Positions 1 through 6,340 are shown, numbered from the stretch's first letter. The stretch: DNA of 6,700 nt from Oscillospiraceae bacterium (GCA_902796295.1 CADBOL010000068.1:1-6700); one strand, 5' to 3'. Numbers and translations: made by a program. Notes: generated by a model from the sequence alone, not told the origin.

Positions 1-2
1 CA

Positions 3-671
3 AATAAATATATCGATGAGACGGCTCCCTGGGCTCTCGCGAAGGATGAGAGCAACCGCGCCCGTCTTGCTCAGGTGATGTATAATCTGTGTGAGAGCAT
101 AAGAATCATCAGTGTATTTATCGCTCCGTTTATGCCCGAAACAAGCGTTAAAATCCGTGAGCAGCTCGGCCTCGGGCCGGTTTCGGACTGGGATGAGTGC
201 GCTTCTTTCGGCAGAGAAGAGACATTTACGGTTGTCAAGGGAGAGATAATATTCCCGCGTCTTGACCCCGAAAAAGAGCTTGAGGAGCTCGCTTCTCTCA
301 ATAAAGCGCCGTCAAACCCGATTAAGGATGAAATCGAGGGAATCGCAAAGATAGGCATAGACGATTTTGCTAAGGTTGACCTGAGAGTAGCTCAGATTAA
401 GAAATGCGAGCCCGTAAAAAAAGCGAAGAAACTGCTCGAGCTGACTCTCGATGACGGTACGGGCGAGGACAGAACAGTCGCGAGCGGAATCGCGCAATAC
501 TACAAGCCGGAAGAGCTTATAGGCAAAAAAGTGATTGTTGTGTCAAATCTCAAGCCGGCGGTTCTCTGCGGAGTTGAGAGCAGAGGCATGATTCTCGCCG
601 CCGACGCGGGAGATGACGGAGTAAAGGTTATATTTGTTGACGGAGTAAAACCCGGCACAAAGGTGAGATAA
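3..671 (+). CDS. metG: Methionyl-tRNA synthetase, C-terminal part (5' end outside window)
   Basis: This is the last 222 residues of the enzyme that charges tRNA-Met with methionine in the cytoplasm. The frame is open from the first bases of the window, so the catalytic Rossmann domain with its HIGH and KMSKS motifs lies upstream and is not visible. The fragment opens with NKYIDETAPW, a hallmark of the helical anticodon-binding domain, followed by IAPFMPETS near residues 41-49. A short linker with the usual FPRLD-like segment leads to a C-terminal OB-fold of the Trbp111/EMAP type at about residues 119-222. In that domain FAKVDLRVAQI and the GMILAA segment are diagnostic. This appended domain binds tRNA non-specifically and aids dimerisation in many Firmicutes enzymes. 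The TAA stop shares its last base with the ATG of the downstream tatD gene, so the two are probably co-transcribed and translationally coupled. The family assignment is secure. Confidence 0.97.
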   Translation, partial: NKYIDETAPWALAKDESNRARLAQVMYNLCESIRIISVFIAPFMPETSVKIREQLGLGPVSDWDECASFGREETFTVVKGEIIFPRLDPEKELEELASLNKAPSNPIKDEIEGIAKIGIDDFAKVDLRVAQIKKCEPVKKAKKLLELTLDDGTGEDRTVASGIAQYYKPEELIGKKVIVVSNLKPAVLCGVESRGMILAADAGDDGVKVIFVDGVKPGTKVR

Positions 672-1438
672 TGAATAATATTTACGATTCTCACGCGCAT
701 TACAATGACGAGTCATTTCACGAGGGCAGGGAAGAATTGATTTCTTCCCTGCCCGATAAAGGTATATGCGGCGTAATAAACTGCGCCACGGATATTGCCT
801 CGTCTCATGTTTCTCTTGAGCTTGCGGAAAAGTATCCGTTCATAAAAGCCGCCTGCGGAGTTCATCCTCATGAAGCGTCCGCCGCGCAGGAGGATTACCT
901 TGACCTTCTCAGGCCCATGCTGCTTGAAGAAAACTGCGTGGCTGTGGGAGAGATAGGTCTTGATTATCATTACGATTTTTCTCCGAGAGACACACAGATA
1001 AAGGTTTTTGAGGAGCAGATCATCCTCGCGAATGAGCTTGATCTGCCTGTAATAGTTCACGACAGAGAGGCGCATGAGGATACGCTTGCGCTCCTGAAAA
1101 AGTATAGGCCGAAGGGCGTTGTCCACTGTTTCTCCGGCTCGGTTGAAACCGCAAGAGAAGTGATTGATACAGGCATGTATATCGGGCTCGGAGGAGCCGT
1201 AACATTCAAAAACGCGCGAAAGCCTCTTGAGGTCGCGGCGTTTGTCCCGGCGGACAGACTGCTTACGGAAACAGACTGCCCCTACATGACGCCGGTCCCG
1301 TTCAGGGGAAAGCGCAATGACTCATCATACATTATTTATACTGCTCAGGTGCTCGCGCAGGCGCGGAATACTACCCCCGAAGAAATCCTTGAAATTACAA
1401 GGCAAAACGCTAATACGCTTTTCGGAACCCGGTACTGA
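671..1438 (+). CDS. tatD: TatD/YcfH-family metal-dependent hydrolase (putative DNase)
   Basis: This 255-residue protein has the usual TatD length and is a cytoplasmic TIM-barrel metallohydrolase. The expected metal ligands are visible: the HxH pair H8/H10 in DSHAHYND, E94 in VGEIGLDYHYDF, H130 in VIVHDRE, H152 in VVHCFSGS and D202 in LLTETDCPYMTP. Other family signatures are CGVHPHEA (62-69) and GLGGAVTFKNARK (172-184). Characterised relatives act as metal-dependent 3'-5' exonucleases or DNases in DNA repair or quality control. The substrate of this member is not determined by the sequence. Translation starts at the ATG that overlaps the metG stop by one base, preceded by AAAGGTG at 659-665 with 5 nt spacing. 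Placement directly after metG matches the metS-yabD order known in Bacillus subtilis. A perfect 13-bp inverted repeat lies within codons 18-28 and leaves a normal-looking protein sequence. Annotators might call it YabD or YcfH; the family call is firm. Confidence 0.95.
   Translation: MNNIYDSHAHYNDESFHEGREELISSLPDKGICGVINCATDIASSHVSLELAEKYPFIKAACGVHPHEASAAQEDYLDLLRPMLLEENCVAVGEIGLDYHYDFSPRDTQIKVFEEQIILANELDLPVIVHDREAHEDTLALLKKYRPKGVVHCFSGSVETAREVIDTGMYIGLGGAVTFKNARKPLEVAAFVPADRLLTETDCPYMTPVPFRGKRNDSSYIIYTAQVLAQARNTTPEEILEITRQNANTLFGTRY
724..754. repeat. Perfect 13-bp inverted repeat (hairpin) inside the 5' part of tatD
   Basis: The left arm GGGCAGGGAAGAA (724-736) is exactly complementary to TTCTTCCCTGCCC (742-754), with a 5-base loop TTGAT. 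Eight of the 13 pairs are G-C. It begins 53 nt after the tatD start codon and covers codons 18-28. Neither side has a T-run, so it is not a classical intrinsic terminator in either direction. It could act as an mRNA structure that affects translation, stability or polymerase pausing, but no function is shown. A 13-bp perfect match with so short a loop is unlikely by chance in a window this size. Confidence 0.85.
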
Positions 1439-1461
1439 TATTATAAAAGGAAAGAGAAAGA

Positions 1462-2316
1462 ATGGAAAAAATAACTGCGTTTTTCACTTCGCTCGCTTTG
1501 ATTTTCGGCTATATACTGGGCTTCGGCACTGTCGGCGTATCTGATTCCCACACGCTTGTAAAGAAACAGAAGCTCAGCCCCGTTGTCTCAATGTATTCCG
1601 CTCAGGGGCTCTGCTGTGACGGTGAATACTTCTATACATCCGGCTCGATGACCGCGGTGAATTTCACGGGTCTCGCGAAATTCGACCTCGGTATGAACTG
1701 CAAAAAGATGAAAAGCGGCAGGGTGCCGGCTGAGTTTCACGATAAATACGGCAGCAATCATATCGGCGGGATTGACTGCGCGGACGGCTTTATCTATGCC
1801 CCGGTTGAGGGCGATATTGACGGTGAAGGATATCTTTACAATTTTATCCTGCTCTATGACTGCGAAACGCTTGAATATACCGGAACATATTATGATATGA
1901 CAAGCGAGTATCTTGATGACGGAATCCCCTGGTGCGCCGTTGACAGGGAAAACGGCTTTTTATACACCTCAAAATTCAACCCGGTGGATGAATTACTCCA
2001 ATATGACCTGAAAACGATGACTTTTATTAAGGCGATATCTCTGAGTGAGCAGATTCACCGTATTCAGGGCGGCTCGGTTTATGACGGGATTCTCTATCTT
2101 TCATATGACTGCAAAGATCCCCCGACCGAAGAGGTGATATATGCCGTGAATCCGGAGAGCGGTGAGGTAAAGACCGAGTTTGTGCGCACGCTCCCGAATT
2201 ATGATAACGAAGCCGAGGATGTCTGCGTTTATCCTCTGCCCGACGGCTCGCTCTTTCACACCGTCGATTATGACAAGCTGATTTGCGCGAATATAATGCA
2301 TTTTGCGAAAAAATAA
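1462..2316 (+). CDS. Putative exported five-bladed beta-propeller protein, function unknown
   Basis: This 284-residue protein has a hydrophobic N-terminus at about residues 4-26, after MEK. That segment could be a signal peptide or a single membrane anchor; there is no lipobox cysteine. I do not recognise a named family. The rest shows five spaced copies of a strand-turn-strand pattern resembling G-x-x-C-x-DG-x-x-Y. They start near residues 47 (AQGLCCDGEYFYTSG), 101 (IGGIDCADGFIYAPVEG), 155 (IPWCAVDRENGFLYTS), 201 (IQGGSVYDGILYLSYD) and 251 (AEDVCVYPLPDGSLFH). The 46-54 residue spacing fits blades of a beta-propeller. The QGL-DG-Y opening faintly recalls glutaminyl cyclases, which are also five-bladed, but I cannot see their catalytic residues. 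Nine cysteines are present, many for an exported protein. The start is set by AAAGGA at 1446-1451, 10 nt before ATG. The gene follows tatD by 23 nt with no terminator between them, so it probably belongs to the metG-tatD transcript. A terminator follows the stop. Confidence 0.85.
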   Translation: MEKITAFFTSLALIFGYILGFGTVGVSDSHTLVKKQKLSPVVSMYSAQGLCCDGEYFYTSGSMTAVNFTGLAKFDLGMNCKKMKSGRVPAEFHDKYGSNHIGGIDCADGFIYAPVEGDIDGEGYLYNFILLYDCETLEYTGTYYDMTSEYLDDGIPWCAVDRENGFLYTSKFNPVDELLQYDLKTMTFIKAISLSEQIHRIQGGSVYDGILYLSYDCKDPPTEEVIYAVNPESGEVKTEFVRTLPNYDNEAEDVCVYPLPDGSLFHTVDYDKLICANIMHFAKK

Positions 2317-2372
2317 AAAAGCGGACTGCCGAGGGAGCGATTAATGCTCCGGACGGCAGTCCGTTTTTGTTT
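2315..2372. terminator. Strong bidirectional intrinsic terminator between convergent genes
   Basis: A perfect 10-bp stem is formed by CGGACTGCCG (2322-2331) and CGGCAGTCCG (2354-2363). Inside it is a second stem, GGAGC (2334-2338) with GCTCC (2346-2350), and a 7-base loop. On the plus strand the hairpin is followed by TTTTTG and further Ts (2364-2372), ending the metG-tatD-propeller unit. On the minus strand the A-run at 2315-2320 becomes a U-tract, ending the exporter operon. The permease stop (2371-2373) lies at the right edge. The arrangement fits a shared terminator for converging units. Confidence 0.93.
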
Positions 2373-3960
2373 ACTGCAGGGTTGAAAAAAGCTCTGTGCC
2401 TTTGTTTTTGAGCCACTTTATTACCGGAATCAGCGCGCATATGTAAACAGCCGCCGAAACCGATACGGCAATATATGACGGGATCATCATCAGCGCCGCC
2501 GAGATACCGGCGGGAAGTGCCGAGAGTGCCATTCCGGCGAGCATGGAGTAAATAACCGGCGGATCCTGTTTTACGGGTATCATCTCGTTTGTCCAGCTCA
2601 GATCCGGTTTCATAAGGTTTATCATAAGGCCGATACATGAAACGAGCAGGATATTTAACGCCGCCGCGACCAGCATCAGCACTGCCGTGACGGGGTTTAT
2701 GCGAAACGCCGCGGACATAATCAGGAGGGATATTCCCGACGAAACAAAGCTGAGTATAAAATCAAGCTTGATTTTTGAGCGCAGGACATCCTCGGTTTTA
2801 ACGGGCAGTGACTGAATAATCCATAGTGATTTGCCTTCGAGCGAAACGGAAGAGGCGGTTATTTCGCCTATTGAAGAAATAAAGCAGACTGCCGAAAGAA
2901 TCAGACCGGCGGCAATCTCCTTTGAGGGGAGCGAAGAAAGCGCCGCCGTGAGAGCGCTTGATTTCACCAGAGCGATAACCGATACCGCCGGGCCTATGAG
3001 CAGCCCGATTCCCGCGTTGAGGAAAAGAATCGGAGTGCCGAAGAATCTGCCTGCCTCCTTGCGGAGAAGAGCGGATTTCTTGCTGCCCGATCTGATGGAA
3101 TCAGACCGGAATCCTTTCTTTTTAAGGCCTTTGTTCGCCGTGGCAAGGCGGATAAACGATACCGACATCAGAGAGACCGTGATAATCAGTATTACCGCTG
3201 TCAGCAGTATGAAAAGGAAAAAGTGAAGTAAATTTCCCTGCGAGCCGCTGCCGAAAAGCCACAGAGGCACAGCGAAGCGGCGGATTTTTGTCTCAATAAT
3301 ATCGGGGTTTGCGATAACGTTATTTATCAGGTCGTTTACTCTGAACATTATGAAGTAATAAATCCCCACCGCAAGGAGCGACGCCAGAATCGTGAAGGTG
3401 TTTTTGTTTCTCATCCTGCTCGCGGCTGCCGCCATGAACCAGCCGAAAAGGCAGGTCAGAGCGAGCACGGCAAAGGCGGAAATAAAAAGATTAAGGCCGG
3501 GGAATACGATATTCGCCGCGTTTACTCCGCTGTATCTGCAATACTCAATTACAGCGGGCACATATATTACCGCTTCATATATTATGCTCAGCAGAAACGA
3601 GCTCATCAGCCTTGAGCCGAGCAGTGTTGACGGCTTTATCGGCATTGAGAGCAGGAAATCGTTGTCCTTTGCGTTGTAGAGCATTTCATATGAGCTGAAA
3701 ACCGAGCCGAATACTCCGAAACCTATTGATACCGCCCCGAGCAGTTCAAAATAAAGCGTTGAGTATCCGTCGGGCACAAGGTTCAGCGCCAGAGTTTTTG
3801 AGAGCCCGGAAAAAGATACGGACAGCATAGCGAGTATCCCGATAAACATGAGGATAAAAAGCGCAATCTGATTATTGGGCCTCAGTTTACCCGTCTTACG
3901 GTTTATGAAATATGATTTGAAAAGCTCGGTCATCTGCTTTTTGAAGAGAATTCTGAACAT
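2371..3960 (-). CDS. ABC-2 type exporter permease, about 12 transmembrane helices
   Basis: This is a 529-residue integral membrane protein with about twelve hydrophobic segments in two groups. In this numbering the first group lies near residues 32-50, 73-95, 119-138, 149-179, 185-205 and 244-269. Six more follow from about residue 315 to the C-terminus. A charged, presumably cytoplasmic loop near 275-305 separates the halves. Each half carries a similar cytoplasmic motif, DFLLSMPIKPSTLLGSRL in the first and SLWIIQSLPVKTEDVLRSKI in the second, so the protein looks like an internal duplication. It resembles the large putative ABC exporter permeases of Firmicutes (PF16949-like, from memory). 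The ATPase gene lies immediately upstream. The substrate is unknown. The longest frame begins at 3966 and would overlap the ATPase stop as ATGA. However, GGAGGG at 3972-3967 abuts that ATG and sits 7 nt before the ATG at 3960, so I chose 3960. The gene ends at the shared terminator. Confidence 0.9.
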   Translation of the reverse strand: MFRILFKKQMTELFKSYFINRKTGKLRPNNQIALFILMFIGILAMLSVSFSGLSKTLALNLVPDGYSTLYFELLGAVSIGFGVFGSVFSSYEMLYNAKDNDFLLSMPIKPSTLLGSRLMSSFLLSIIYEAVIYVPAVIEYCRYSGVNAANIVFPGLNLFISAFAVLALTCLFGWFMAAAASRMRNKNTFTILASLLAVGIYYFIMFRVNDLINNVIANPDIIETKIRRFAVPLWLFGSGSQGNLLHFFLFILLTAVILIITVSLMSVSFIRLATANKGLKKKGFRSDSIRSGSKKSALLRKEAGRFFGTPILFLNAGIGLLIGPAVSVIALVKSSALTAALSSLPSKEIAAGLILSAVCFISSIGEITASSVSLEGKSLWIIQSLPVKTEDVLRSKIKLDFILSFVSSGISLLIMSAAFRINPVTAVLMLVAAALNILLVSCIGLMINLMKPDLSWTNEMIPVKQDPPVIYSMLAGMALSALPAGISAALMMIPSYIAVSVSAAVYICALIPVIKWLKNKGTELFSTLQ

Positions 3961-3962
3961 AT

Positions 3963-4667
3963 TCATCCCTCCAGCTCAAGGAAGACCGATTCAAGCGACG
4001 AATCGCCGCGCACCTCTTCCATGGTGCCCTGTCTGATAAGCCGGCCGTTTTTGATAATCGCTATCTTGTCGCAGAGTTTTTCCGCAACCTCGAGCACATG
4101 GGTTGAGAAGAATATCGCGCCGCCGCCATCGCAGATTTCGCGCATAACGCCCTTGAGCGAAAATGCCGATTTCGGGTCAAGGCCGACAAACGGCTCATCC
4201 ATGATGATGAGTTTCGGTGAGTGAATCAGCGCGGATATTACCGCGAGTTTCTGCTTCATACCGTGAGAATATGACTGAATTGAATCTCCGAGATCGCCTT
4301 TGATTTCAAACATTTCGGCGTATCTGTCGATTTTTTCACGCCTGTCTTCCTGGGGTACCTCAAAGATATCTCCCACAAAATTAAGGAATTTGATCCCGCT
4401 CATATAGTTGTATAAATCGGGATTATCCGGGATATACGAAATAATCTTTTTGCACTCAAGCGGCTGCTCTTTAATTGATTTGCCGTCGATAAAGATTTCT
4501 CCGGAGTCAAATCTCAGTATTCCGGCGCAGCTTTTGAGAGTGGTGGTTTTACCGGCTCCGTTATGGCCGATAAAGCCGTAAATCTCGCCGGGGCGGATGT
4601 GAAGCGATAGGTCATCAACCGCCTTCTTGTCGCCGTAGATTTTTGTCAGATGTTCTATCCTTAGCAT
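3963..4667 (-). CDS. ABC transporter ATP-binding protein (exporter partner of the downstream permease)
   Basis: This 234-residue single-domain ATPase should hydrolyse ATP at the inner face of the membrane to drive the permease encoded next to it. The motifs appear in order: Walker A GHNGAGKTT (34-42), a signature loop YSHGMKQKL (133-141) in place of LSGGQ, Walker B LIIMDEP (153-159), D-loop GLDP (162-165) and the switch histidine H190 in FFSTHV. At the usual Q-loop position the sequence is YIPDNPDLY (78-86), with no glutamine. This variation and the SHGMKQ signature are familiar in EcsA/NatA-like exporter ATPases. The start ATG at 4667 is preceded by AAGGTG (4680-4675) with 7 nt spacing. The stop lies 2 nt before the preferred permease start, and the PspC gene ends 48 nt upstream with no clear terminator. 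An ABC exporter role is firm; the substrate cannot be read from the sequence. Confidence 0.95.
   Translation of the reverse strand: MLRIEHLTKIYGDKKAVDDLSLHIRPGEIYGFIGHNGAGKTTTLKSCAGILRFDSGEIFIDGKSIKEQPLECKKIISYIPDNPDLYNYMSGIKFLNFVGDIFEVPQEDRREKIDRYAEMFEIKGDLGDSIQSYSHGMKQKLAVISALIHSPKLIIMDEPFVGLDPKSAFSLKGVMREICDGGGAIFFSTHVLEVAEKLCDKIAIIKNGRLIRQGTMEEVRGDSSLESVFLELEG
3967..3972 (-). promoter_or_regulatory. Ribosome binding site deciding the permease start
   Basis: On the minus strand GGAGGG is followed directly by ATGAATATG. The GGAGG core leaves only 1 nt before the first ATG (3966) but 7 nt before the second (3960). The second is the normal spacing, so translation probably starts at 3960, two bases after the ATPase stop. 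The site lies inside the last codons of the ATPase gene. Confidence 0.75.
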
Positions 4668-4715
4668 TTTAAATCACCTTGTTTTCTTTGCAGCTTTTTG
4701 CGCGGATAATGGAGC

Positions 4716-4895
4716 TTATTCCTCCGGCATTATGAGCGCTGCTATGAGATAGAGAATGAAACCGCTTCCGCCCGCGAGGCAGAATAAAACAAGCGCGAGA
4801 CGCACAAGGGTGGAATCAATCCCGATATATTCGGCTATTCCGCCGCATACGCCGGCTATTTTACGGTCTGTTCTGCTCTTACAGAGTTTTTTCAT
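4716..4895 (-). CDS. Small PspC-domain membrane protein
   Basis: This 59-residue protein consists of little more than one PspC domain. It has a basic N-terminus ([12 protein letters not shown]), the conserved segment [15 protein letters not shown] (13-27), and a hydrophobic helix at about 30-55 that ends in LIMPEE. PspC of enterobacteria is an inner-membrane partner in the phage-shock envelope stress response. Short stand-alone PspC proteins are widespread in Firmicutes and their role is less clear. The open frame extends to an ATG at 4949, but that ATG overlaps the -10 element of the promoter. An ATG at 4904 touches the GGAG, while the ATG at 4895 lies 9 nt after it and opens the family's typical MKKL start, so I chose 4895. 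It is the first gene of the unit leading into the ABC ATPase and permease, which suggests a link with envelope stress or exporter function. That link is inferred from context only. Confidence 0.92.
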   Translation of the reverse strand: MKKLCKSRTDRKIAGVCGGIAEYIGIDSTLVRLALVLFCLAGGSGFILYLIAALIMPEE

Positions 4896-4904
4896 AGATA
4901 TCAT

Positions 4905-4909
4905 CTCCG
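4905..4909 (-). promoter_or_regulatory. Ribosome binding site deciding the PspC start
   Basis: CGGAG on the minus strand lies 9 nt before the ATG at 4895. It directly abuts the ATG at 4904 and is downstream of the ATG at 4949. It therefore supports the 59-residue product over the longer versions. Confidence 0.7.
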
Positions 4910-4947
4910 TTTCTCCGGTAAATGTTTTTTGTTTCCGGTTTATCCGC

Positions 4948-4976
4948 ATTATACAGCGGAACGGTTATGATTTAAA
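4948..4976 (-). promoter_or_regulatory. Sigma-A-type promoter of the PspC-ABC exporter operon
   Basis: A perfect -10 box TATAAT (4953-4948) is preceded, at exactly 17 bp, by TTTAAA (4976-4971), which matches four of six bases of the -35 consensus TTGACA. Transcription would start near 4941 and give an untranslated leader of about 45 nt before the PspC ATG at 4895. It lies in the largest non-coding gap of the window (4896-5033), where a promoter for this unit is expected. Confidence 0.75.
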
Positions 4977-5019
4977 CAGTTTAATAAGCAAAATACACCT
5001 GTATCAGAATATGTCCGGG

Positions 5020-5041
5020 AAAAATAACCACGGCTATTTTT
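5020..5041 (-). terminator. Weak AU-rich hairpin at the end of the Pr6Pr gene (possible terminator)
   Basis: AAAAATA and TATTTTT can pair across the Pr6Pr stop codon. The stem is extended by one G-U and one C-G pair, leaving a 4-base loop, and the U-rich part is the right arm itself. It lacks a GC-rich stem followed by a separate U-tract, so it may be only a weak terminator or a chance structure. No better terminator is visible between this gene and the PspC promoter. Confidence 0.3.
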
Positions 5042-5786
5042 CCTCTTTACCGTATTTTGATTTTATTCTTCTGTTGTAAAGGATTCTCAGAATTGCCGCC
5101 GCCGCTATGAATAATCCGATTCCGAGTACAAGCGCGGGGAGCATGAGAATGTATGAAAGCGGAAGAGACACTTCTTTGCCCTTCATCAGCAGGTCGGTAA
5201 AGAAATCGGGCCTGTAAAACGGATAAGCATAAAAATGCATCCTGCCGACGGCACCGCGTATTATTGAGAAAACAGAATATACAAAAGGATATATTCCCGC
5301 GAGAAAGACGGCTTTTTTGCTTATCTTTTCCTCTGTTGACGGGAAGAAGAAAAGCACCGTCATAAACAGGGGCATTATCACATGATGAAATATCTGAGTG
5401 AAGCTGTGCATGGCCCTGTATGCCGTGTTCCAGTGGAGCGGAGGAGACATTTTCAGCGGGAATCCCGAGCAGTAAACAAGGCCGGTAATTATGATATAGG
5501 TTGTGACAAAGAGAGTTACGGTCGGGTTGAAAGCGAATTTTTTCGCTTTTCCGGAGCCGTTAACGGCAAATCCTTTTATTACCAGATATACCGATGAAAA
5601 GATATTGGACTGAATAGTGAAATATGAGAGCACATTATATGCGCCGTAATCAACGGGGTAGTGCTTCGGGTCATACTCAAACTGATAGCAGGTCAGCCGC
5701 CAGAGTATGACAAGCAGACCGAATACACCCATAACAATCAGCATAAACGCGAAATACTTTTCGCGGTTTGTTTTTTCTGTATTCAT
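5034..5786 (-). CDS. Pr6Pr family integral membrane protein
   Basis: This is a 250-residue membrane protein with six hydrophobic segments near residues 11-33, 51-72, 88-108, 127-148, 158-178 and 209-237, and a basic C-terminal tail. The motifs YFTIQSNIF (55-63), IFHHVIMPLF (132-141), the IYPFVYSVFSIIRGAVG stretch (165-181) and FYAYPF (185-190) match the conserved pattern of the Pr6Pr membrane family. Its biochemical role is not established. The ATG at 5786 overlaps the stop of the upstream metallopeptidase gene as ATGA (4 nt). It is preceded by a strong AAGGAGG (5801-5795) with 8 nt spacing inside that gene's last codons. Translation is therefore likely coupled but also independently well initiated. 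It is the last gene of the peptidase unit, and a separate promoter follows for the next operon. The family call is good; the function is unknown. Confidence 0.87.
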   Translation of the reverse strand: MNTEKTNREKYFAFMLIVMGVFGLLVILWRLTCYQFEYDPKHYPVDYGAYNVLSYFTIQSNIFSSVYLVIKGFAVNGSGKAKKFAFNPTVTLFVTTYIIITGLVYCSGFPLKMSPPLHWNTAYRAMHSFTQIFHHVIMPLFMTVLFFFPSTEEKISKKAVFLAGIYPFVYSVFSIIRGAVGRMHFYAYPFYRPDFFTDLLMKGKEVSLPLSYILMLPALVLGIGLFIAAAAILRILYNRRIKSKYGKEEK

Positions 5787-6337
5787 TTAGGCAGCCTCCT
5801 TGAATAATTCAGACCGTTTTCTTTAAGCCACCGCTCACGTTCGCGGTAATCGGGCATTATCCTCAGTATTTCATCATAAAATGCTTTTGAGTGATTCATA
5901 TGCTTCCTGTGGCTCAGTTCATGCACAACAACGCTGTCCATTATTTCGGGCGGCATCTGCGTGAGCAGACAGCTGAAGCTGAGATTTCCCTTTGATGAGC
6001 AGCTGCCCCACATAGTTTTAGGGTGGCGGATGCTCACTTTGCCGTAGGTCACGCCCATCATCTTCGCGTAGTATTCAACTCTCTGGGGAATGACGGCTTT
6101 TGCGATGCGGGTGAATTCTTCAATCTCCTCGGGAGTATAGGGAGTCACGGGGTTTCCGGTGACATTCCGGTATTTCTCAAGAGTTTTCTCAATCCACGCC
6201 GACCTTGAATTCACGAATGCTTCTATTTCTTTGTATGTCATTCTCTGAGGAGCTCTGACGGTAAGCTTGCCGTCGGCCCTGATTTCAAGAGAAACGGTTT
6301 TTCTGTTGCTTTTGATTATATCGGGATTGTATTTCAT
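5783..6337 (-). CDS. YgjP/DUF45-type zinc metallopeptidase
   Basis: This 184-residue soluble protein matches the YgjP-like metallopeptidase family (DUF45), related to M48/SprT-type gluzincins. The zinc site is VVHELSHRKHMNHSKAFYD, with H139 and H143 as ligands, E140 as catalytic base and H149 as the probable third ligand. Just upstream is the family's MWGSCSSKGNLSFS segment (109-122). The N-terminus (RKTVSLEIRADGKLTVRAP) is the usual beta-rich lead-in, so the protein appears full length. The physiological substrate is unknown. The start ATG lies 3 nt after the stop of the upstream S51 peptidase gene and has no convincing ribosome binding site, so translation probably depends on reinitiation by ribosomes finishing that gene. 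Its own stop overlaps the Pr6Pr start by 4 nt. The assignment is firm at family level. Confidence 0.94.
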   Translation of the reverse strand: MKYNPDIIKSNRKTVSLEIRADGKLTVRAPQRMTYKEIEAFVNSRSAWIEKTLEKYRNVTGNPVTPYTPEEIEEFTRIAKAVIPQRVEYYAKMMGVTYGKVSIRHPKTMWGSCSSKGNLSFSCLLTQMPPEIMDSVVVHELSHRKHMNHSKAFYDEILRIMPDYRERERWLKENGLNYSRRLPK

Positions 6338-6340
6338 AAT

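Noticed and set aside
713..1126. 137-codon minus-strand frame opposite tatD
   Set aside because: TatD motifs prove the plus-strand frame. The antisense product shows no family features.
1439..1461. Possible independent promoter for the propeller gene
   Set aside because: The 23-nt spacer holds only a ribosome binding site. No -35/-10 pair fits, and the gene more likely shares the metG-tatD transcript.
2027..2638. 203-codon open frame on the minus strand
   Set aside because: It crosses the propeller gene, the terminator and the permease end. The translation is basic, low-hydrophobic and has no recognisable domain, so it is a frame shadow.
2831..3226. 131-codon plus-strand frame opposite the permease
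   Set aside because: It is antisense to a clearly coding membrane protein and has no domain; it arises from the composition of the real gene.
4668..4715. Possible terminator or promoter between PspC and the ABC ATPase
   Set aside because: Only a weak GC/A-rich partial pairing is visible, with no stable stem, U-tract or -10/-35 pair, so the genes are treated as one operon.
4993..5004. Short palindrome ATACACCTGTAT upstream of the exporter promoter
   Set aside because: Five paired bases per arm with a 2-base centre are expected several times by chance in a window of this size, and there is no second copy to support an operator.
5530..5549. 8-bp inverted repeat AAAGCGAA/TTCGCTTT inside the Pr6Pr gene
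   Set aside because: An 8-bp match with a T-only loop is near chance expectation here and falls in a lysine/phenylalanine-rich stretch, so composition explains it.
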